Positions 57,319-64,000 of a stretch of DNA of 64,000 bases are shown here, one piece after another; the stretch's first letter is position 1; the number at the start of each line of letters is the position of its first letter. Both the position numbers and the translations under genes were made by a program. Source of the DNA: Melitaea cinxia (taxonomy: Eukaryota > Arthropoda > Insecta > Lepidoptera > Nymphalidae); assembly GCF_905220565.1 (NCBI RefSeq), contig NC_059402.1, positions 8,557,501 through 8,621,500 on the forward strand, in the 5' to 3' direction. The notes under the pieces were generated by a model. It was not told the origin of the DNA and did not search any database. It saw nothing but the letters and a program-made list of their open reading frames with translations.

Positions 57319-57668
57319 TATATATATAGAAAAATTTCGTGTCACGATGTATGTGGGCGATAAACTCCGAAACTACTGAACCAATTTTTATCAAATTTTG
57401 TAAGCATCTGTAATTTGGTCTAATTTGGGAGATATGGTAGTTTTTATCTCAATTGGACCCGGTAGCTGGCGCTGCTGTCGGTATGTAACTTCGAAACTAC
57501 TGAACCAATTTTTATAAAATTGTGTAAGCATCCGTAATTTGGTCCAACTTGGGAGATAGGGTGGTTTTTATCTCAATTGAACCCGGTAGGTGGCTATTGT
57601 CGGTATGTAAGCAATCAAATTTGGTAGATGTTTCCAGGCAGGACAACGTCTGCCGGGTCCGCTAGTAA
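57319..57668 (-). repeat. Retroposon end (GCGGACCCGGCAGACG family)
   Basis: An inverted copy of 23648-24003. It starts with a short (TA)n and TAGAAAAATTTCGTGTCACG, has two tandem units carrying CGAAACTACTGAACCAATTT, and ends CGTCTGCCGGGTCCGCTAGT. The internal duplication is shared with the other copy, so it belongs to the family. Confidence 0.85.
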
Positions 57669-60515
57669 CTCATATACTCGTAAATGTTTTTATATCACAG
57701 AAGACATTAAGCGCACGGTTTCCACGGTTTCATAGTTCAATTTTCAGTTATGTTTTCGCGGCGATCTTCGTACCGTTATATTTCTTTTGTGAATATTTCA
57801 ATTTTTTAAAAATCTTTTCGTATCAAGCTTGTCTTGACAACAACAAACACTTAAAAAACATTTTAGTGCAGTCGTTCGGAAGTTATGCGCATACAAATGT
57901 ACAGTTCTGAGATTCATTTTTATTTATAAGTACATCTAGACGTGCAATGAAAAACAATATTTATGTTAGTTTTTACAGTTGATATGAAACGTTAAAACTA
58001 CGAGTAAATCGTAGAATTTAGTTTATTGCAATAGTTAGGTAATTGTTTAAAATAACGTTACGACGATAATAAAAATACACTTACTGTAAAAACATCTTTA
58101 AGTTAATGGAATCACATATTAAATGTTCCTTGACACACTTGCATAATAGTTGATACTGGATTATATTTATCGTGAACTACTTTTGCCTCACTGATGTGCC
58201 CGCATGGGTTAGGTCAGGGATTCCTAAAGTAGGCGTTATAGACCCATTGGGGTCAAAATTGGTTTTTAGGCTTAGACATTTTTGACAGATTGACAGGGGA
58301 GAGGTCTAAGTATTTTGTATAAGTAGGGAAAAAAACAGAAAATGTTTAAAGTAATTAGGCTACAGGGTTCTAAGGTGTCAATACATTTTAGAAAAGTTCC
58401 TTTTGTACAAAATATTTTGGAATCCTTGATCAGGTTATCAGTTAATTTTTCATAAGGTTCACACAATTTATAAAAACTTACATATACGATTATGTGTACC
58501 AATTTAAGGTAGTCATTCGAATTTATAAATATTCTGAAATGTCAGGCTTTCTAGCTGTCCTAAGTCTTCCGTTCTTATTAGGAGGTCGTGAACTTACTTC
58601 GCGTGCTAATGCTAAGATAATTTCTATCTTGTGATCATGAAAAACATATGTTAATGACATCTGAAGAGATATGAGGAATTAAGTGTTTGTTAAATGATCG
58701 TAAAAATCTGTTTATGACATAGTAAATCAATAGTTGGAAGCAATTACACCTACAGTGACGCGATATGTTTATGCAAAGTTGGTACTATTTAAAATTTTAC
58801 TATCAATAATACTAATATTTAACTAGGAAGCTAAGTGCTATTAGATTTATATGAAATAGATTGATACGTAATCTACATAGTAGTAGCATTAGAATTAGCA
58901 AATACTTCATTAGGACGAGAATTCTGTGTTGAGGTCAAAAATATCACACAAAGACAAACATCCAAATCACGACAAAAATTAATATAGCCCATACAAACAT
59001 TGTCATGTACGGAAAGTCAACTCGCGATCGCTAACGCATCAAGCTGGTAGCGTACTATTAAAGCTATAATACTGTATCACTTTAAATTCTTTTTCACGTT
59101 ATTTATTTTTAAATTAGGCCTTTTCGTGAGTTTAATGAGTTTTTAGAGGAATAAACAAATTAATTAGTATAATCTATTAGTTATTTTATGTGTATATAAA
59201 AATGTTTAATTGTTATTTATTTAAATATTCTTCACTTAGTGTTTCACTCTAGTTTAAATCAACAACTTGCTACAATACAATTTATCAAGTACAAAAGTAA
59301 ATAAAAAAAGTAAACGAATATAAAAAATTGTTTCATCGTGTTATAAAAACGCTACAGGGTCATTTTCTCACTGCCGGCATACATAAAAATAACTAGTTGA
59401 CCTGGACTTTATATCGCCTTCTTTTTTTTTTGTTCTTAAATATAATAATTAAATATATAAAAATAAAATATAATCTATCTTTTAAATTGGATAAAACTGC
59501 ACACCTATGCAAATTTGATTAAAATCTGTTAAGTAGTTTGGGAGTCCATCGCGGACAAACAACTGACGCGTAATTTATACCTATATATTAAGATTATATT
59601 ACCTAATACAAATTACAACAAGAACAGACACTATTGTGGCGCGGAACTTTGTTTTATAATATGTACCTAGCCAAATTGATAAGCGACTATTATATTCGTA
59701 TTTTTCTAAAAAATGACTTATAATTATGTATTTGTATAATATTTCCAAAGAATCCTCAGAATAATTTTAACAGGAAATAATATTAGTGGCAATTTAAATA
59801 TTTAATGTATTTTAACAATATTGTTCGTACAAACAATTGACTAGATAAGTAATTCCTTTGCTCCTAAAAATGAGTATCGTTTGTCACATTTATTTTGTTT
59901 ATTTATTTATTTTACACATAGTTTAATATCTTAAATAAGTTATTAGTTATAAGATTCTAGACAATATATTATTATAATGCACACATAAGTCAACTAAATT
60001 CCAATATTTCCGAGATATTTTTTAATTTTCTCGTTGCACTAGATCAACCAGTACAAATAGTATTATCAAGTTATCTTACGTTTGGAATCGAACCAGAAAA
60101 ATCCTAATAGCCATAATTTCTATAGGAAATAGCCCATCAAAAAAGCTATATCCGCCAGTTCAAAGCACGCCAGTTTAAGACTTTGTTATGATAATTTTTA
60201 TATTAATAAATAATTTTAATTCATATTTATATTAATTCATAAATAAACTCGACTATTCTATTCGGCCGAAAAAATATAGTAAAATACGGCAAAGAAGGGA
60301 AGGTGGCTATATTAATATATCACTTGTATTTATTTATTATTCGTTAAACGCGCGATTTCTAAACCAAAAAAAAAATCCATCAAACACCCTGCAAACTTGA
60401 TGCTTGTCTAGAAATTTGTATTACGATGCTTAATTATGCAAAATTAAATCAGGATATACATACAAATTTCAATTATTTTTTGCACTAAAAATAATAAACT
60501 TGTTCGTACTTCTAG
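57669..60515. other. TBL2 intron up to the last exon, nothing recognised
   Basis: AT-rich. A dispersed-repeat-like stretch at 58195-58270 (GGGTTAGGTCAGGGATTCCT) has no partner in the window. The acceptor is CGTACTTCTAG at 60515. Confidence 0.5.
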
Positions 60516-60730
60516 GTTTGATAAACTACATGTGCTTCGACCCAGCGGGTAAATATCTGTTCGTGTGCGGAGATAGAGCAGTCAGGATTCTTCATAATGT
60601 ATGCGGGTACTACACGACCATCAACAGTTGCACAAGGCTCCTCGGCTCCAAACAAACTTCCGCCACCGTGGAAAGGCTCAATAACACGATAAAAGACTGC
60701 AGGGCTACACTCGCTAAATTTGGTAAGTAA
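60516..60730 (+). CDS. TBL2: TBL2, terminal exon with stop codon
   Basis: Entered after ACTTCTAG, with GT completing the Gly codon begun upstream. It encodes the last WD40 strands and the C-terminal helix of TBL2: LINYMCFDPAGKYLFVCGDR, AVRILHN, then a helical TVERLNNTIKDCRATLAKFG ending GK and TAA at 60728-60730. The C-G-D-R-A-V-R motif and the helical tail closely match vertebrate TBL2, whose end is of similar length. The stop overlaps a perfect donor-like GGTAAGT at 60722-60728, so a further exon cannot be excluded. The visible exons together encode about 331 residues, against about 447 in the human protein. Confidence 0.9.
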
Positions 60731-60761
60731 GGTTTAACTTAAATTGTAATTGTCATTAAAG

Positions 60762-60954
60762 TCTTACGACTATCTGAAAAAAGTAAATGTTTCGAACGAT
60801 TTTTTGAATGAATTTTCGAAATTAAATTTAAAATCTTGAATGTGTAGTGTTCAGTTGTAGTGAAACTCTTACGACTATATGAAAAAAGTAAATGTTTCGA
60901 ACGATTGTTTGAATGAATTTTTGAAATTAAATTTAAAATCTTGAATGTGTAGTG
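60762..60954 (+). repeat. Tandem duplication, 105-bp period, in the TBL2 3' region
   Basis: TCTTACGACTATCTGAAAAA through TTTAAAATCTTGAATGTGTA at 60762-60848 recurs at 60867-60953 with three or four differences. The unit begins 32 bp after the TBL2 stop, so it lies in the probable 3' UTR. Confidence 0.9.
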
Positions 60955-61495
60955 ATTTTGCTCGTAATTATGAGATTGTCTAATGCATTTATTTTTACAT
61001 AAGTATTGTTTTGTTTGATTTTAAGTATGTATCATAAAAATTTGTATTTTAAGATACCTTTAAGATAGGAATAATCAGTTTGGGTATTAAGTAGTAAGTG
61101 TGTCACTTCATTATAATGGTCCAAATTTTCGATGTGATAAGATAACCTATGTTAAAATGCACTTATTCTCAAAATTTATATTTTAATGATTAACACAAAA
61201 ATCTCAGTGAATACTTAGAAATTAAAAATTAATACTAGAAGCGATTTTATTAAAGACTTATTAAAAATTGTGAAAGAAATAGTCATTTAAAATGCGATTC
61301 TTATTAGGTAATTAGAAGTAATTACAAATAACTGTAGATATGAAACTAAATTGTCTACTATTTATTGAAAATTCAATCACAATCTCTTTGTTTTTATGTT
61401 CGATGTATTTATTACCTAGGCCCAGTGATTTTGTAACAGATTAACTGTTAAATTATATTATTAAAAATATCTTCGCATTTAAGTATGTGTGTATA

Positions 61496-61501
61496 AATAA
61501 A
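61496..61501 (+). terminator. Possible TBL2 polyadenylation signal
   Basis: AATAAA about 770 bp after the stop; another lies at 61667-61672. In sequence this AT-rich either may be chance. Confidence 0.25.
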
Positions 61502-61879
61502 TGTAAGAGCTTATTCTTACGAATGATATTTTTTTTTTAAATTGAATATTGCATAATTAATATTTTTTGGTATATATTTTAAATATATGAATAATTTTGT
61601 CATGTTCCTTTGCATTCGCATTTTATTATATACTACAGTTTTATTGTAATAGTTATCAATAGTATTAATAAATACAAGACTTGAATTCATTATTCTAATT
61701 ATAAATTAATATTTTTGCTGCAATTATATTGTTCCTAAATATTATTCTACTATTGAAGTTAAGCATGAAGAAAAAATGTATTTTATTTTGTGTCATCAAT
61801 TTCGTAAAGGTTTTAATTTTGTTATAAAACTGATCTCTATTCTGTACTGAAACATTTAATAAACATTGATTTCTTATAT

Positions 61880-61976
61880 TTTTATTGAGTTGTTTTATTA
61901 TACCGTATATCTCTGTACTTTCATACACTGCTTATGACAAGATGACCGGAGGAGATGGCCACGGCCACCATGATGA
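61880..61976 (+). other. Possible His-rich terminal exon fragment
   Basis: A plus-strand frame reads YTAYDKMTGGDGHGHHDDHH and stops (TAG at about 61984). The codons from about 61942 are GC-rich in AT-rich surroundings, which suggests coding origin. Upstream the same frame is hydrophobic for about 20 codons. Short His-rich tails after a membrane segment occur in mitochondrial complex I subunit NDUFB3 of insects, so that family is one guess, but no upstream exon of it was found. A retrocopy remnant or chance are alternatives. Confidence 0.25.
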
Positions 61977-61989
61977 CCACCACTAGCAA

Positions 61990-64000
61990 TATGCAATTAA
62001 TATAGTTTGCAATATTTCGTTCAATGTTACGATATGATATGTACACTAGAAGCACTTGTTAAATAAAATGGAATTACATTAATGACCACTTCCAATATAT
62101 AATTATGATAACAGTCGTTTAAAATGTTTTGTTAGTAAATAGTTGATTCGACGTAGTCCTAGAATCCTCTTCCAAGTATTAGAAAAGTTTTAAGAAAAAT
62201 AAACCGGCTAGAATTGGTCCGTTGTCGAGTTTAGCTTTTAGCAACACATATAAAGATAGACAAATTTGTTTGGCAAAATAAAACATGTTCACAAGATTTA
62301 AACTTTATTATATTTGGATAAAGTGATATTACACTCACAGATACTCTGTGATTATAATTTAAGTACAGATTCACAGCTTTTTATAAATAGAATTTAGTTT
62401 AATGGAGATGTATGTAATATTTAAGAATCAATTCCATTACAACTTATCTGAAAAAATAGTTTTTGATGTGAAAATAGACCTTTTGATATCCAAAATGAAT
62501 ATGAAGTTTCACTCTAGTGTATCGCACAAAATAACATTTCATCCTTAATAATATTAATTTGATCACAAATTACGTTTGTACCAATGACTGATGTCGACGT
62601 ATTAAGTAGTTTAAGGTTTACGGTGTTTCGTGTTACATATAAATGTTCATAACGCTAGAGGCAGTGATTTGTGAACGATTTGTGACATGTTACAATATGT
62701 AGTTTTCTATAGACAAAAATATAACACAATTAAAAAACGCTAACAAACTTCAAAATCACGAGGAACAAACTTACAAATTGAACTGTTTGCTTAAAGATAA
62801 AATAACAATCATTTGCTAATGGATAAGGACCTCCTAACCACAACTGTCTCAGAGAAAATGTACTTAAGTGAATAATGTGCTAAATTTCACAATACTGACA
62901 AGAGTTGAGAGAGAGTGTCTTTAATTTTCCAATTATATTACAAATAGTAAAAAAAAAAAAAAATTTAATATTCGAGAAAATAATAAAACTCCTTTATTTT
63001 GACAAAATAATTACTACATACATTGTACCCAGTAAGTAGTAACGCACCAATATTTACAATTATTCACTTTCATCGCATGTCACTTTGATTTACATTGTGA
63101 GTAGTGAGCTCTTTAAATATAGTGTATTACTTGTAATATTAGAATTAATAGCTCTAAAAGAAATGCAAGACATACGCAATACACCCTCACAGAAAACAAA
63201 TTAGGACAGTAGACACCACAAATAGAATAATACAGAATTTTTTTCTATAAAAATATTAAAGTCAATCAGAGTGGCGAGAGATCATTTTATTTCAGATAAA
63301 AATTACAGAACACTTTTACAATACATTCCATATTACTTTAAAGACTTTTTCAACTGGCGTCAGTTATATTGATGCCAATCAATACCAATCAATAAACTAC
63401 TGAAACAAACTTACTGCAGTGTTACCACAAGGGTAACAACATACCTATTTTGGATCGTCCATTAATCACGTTTTGTGATGTTTTAGGAGAATTTAAATCA
63501 CCCAAAAAAAATTGTGTATTTTTTGTGCAAAGTAAATTGCAATTTTTTAAAATATAATATTTAAATCCAGATATAATGTGATTAAGTTTTGCAAAATTAA
63601 ACATCATGATGTTGATTGTTTTCCCAAACCCTTTCGAGCCTTACGTGATAAATGAACGACTCCATTAATAAAAATAAAAAAGTTTATTACATTATTTGCA
63701 GTACCAGTGTGCCTCGTAAAATATTGAACTAATATTAGATTTAAAATTAAAAGAAGTATTAGGTATTAATTTTATATGTTCGTACTTCATGATATAAACA
63801 GTAGGCGTATATGTCCTTATTCTTTTTCTTCTGTATTTGAAATACTTAAAGTTAATGGGTGACTACATTCAAAATATTATTCCGATTAGTCATCTTCGAG
63901 TATACTTTTAACAATGGCAACCAATGAAATCTTATGACAATATGACAAAAAAAAAAATTAAAATTTCTTATATTACTTTAAATGCAGAATAATTCGTAAG
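61990..64000. other. AT-rich downstream sequence, nothing recognised
   Basis: No coding segment with family similarity, RNA gene or shared repeat was found. The small open frame at 63422-63607 (-) has no recognised relatives. A poly(A) run lies at 62948-62962. Confidence 0.5.

Overview
This is an AT-rich, animal-type genomic window with introns. The organism is most likely a moth or butterfly. The evidence is indirect: the dispersed repeats are types I know from lepidopteran genomes. They include LINE tails carrying the GCAGTCCACTGCTGGACATA motif, tRNA-headed SINEs, retroposon ends with CCCCGGCTTCGCAC, and degraded mariner, Tc1 and pogo-like transposons. There are no bacterial features. Most of the sequence is repeats and their decay products.

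Two protein-coding genes can be recognised with confidence. The first is an apparently intronless gene at 11947-13137 (+), a 396-residue DEDDh 3'-5' RNA exonuclease of the REXO1/GOR family with a Cys/His-rich region and a PAM2-like motif. The second is the 3' part of TBL2 (+), an ER-associated WD40 protein. Four exons are visible: 24489-24712, 45331-45703, 53213-53398 and 60516-60730. They join in matching phases through GT-AG introns of about 20.6, 7.5 and 7.1 kb. The N-terminal exons (about 115 residues, including the membrane anchor expected from the family) were not found; they lie upstream in unrecognised sequence or outside the window.

Layout. 1-9.1 kb: repeats, a degenerate jockey/CR1-type LINE (3.9-5.8 kb, -), a GC-rich promoter-like patch (5.76-5.91 kb) and a mosaic duplication. 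9.16-9.34 kb: a candidate minus-strand terminal exon. 11.8-13.3 kb: the exonuclease gene. 14-24.4 kb: repeats, isolated GC-rich blocks and a possible 50-codon single-pass membrane microprotein (23140-23292). 24.5-60.7 kb: TBL2 exons separated by repeat-filled introns. These introns hold a THAP-domain relic between inverted repeats, an R1-clade LINE with a perfect 16-bp target duplication, a 118-bp tandem array, a fold-back element with 180-bp arms, a mariner nested in a Tc1 relic and a pogo-like relic. 60.7-64 kb: a small duplication, a His-rich possible terminal exon, then AT-rich sequence without recognisable genes.

The two genes show no evident functional link. The exonuclease would act on RNA, possibly on poly(A)-binding-protein-bound mRNA given the PAM2-like motif. 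TBL2 is an ER protein. The most informative observations are the PAM2-like motif, repeats ending about 40 nt before two TBL2 splice acceptors, the R1-clade insertion into an AACACACA target, the fold-back element, the candidate microprotein and the unexplained GC-rich islands.
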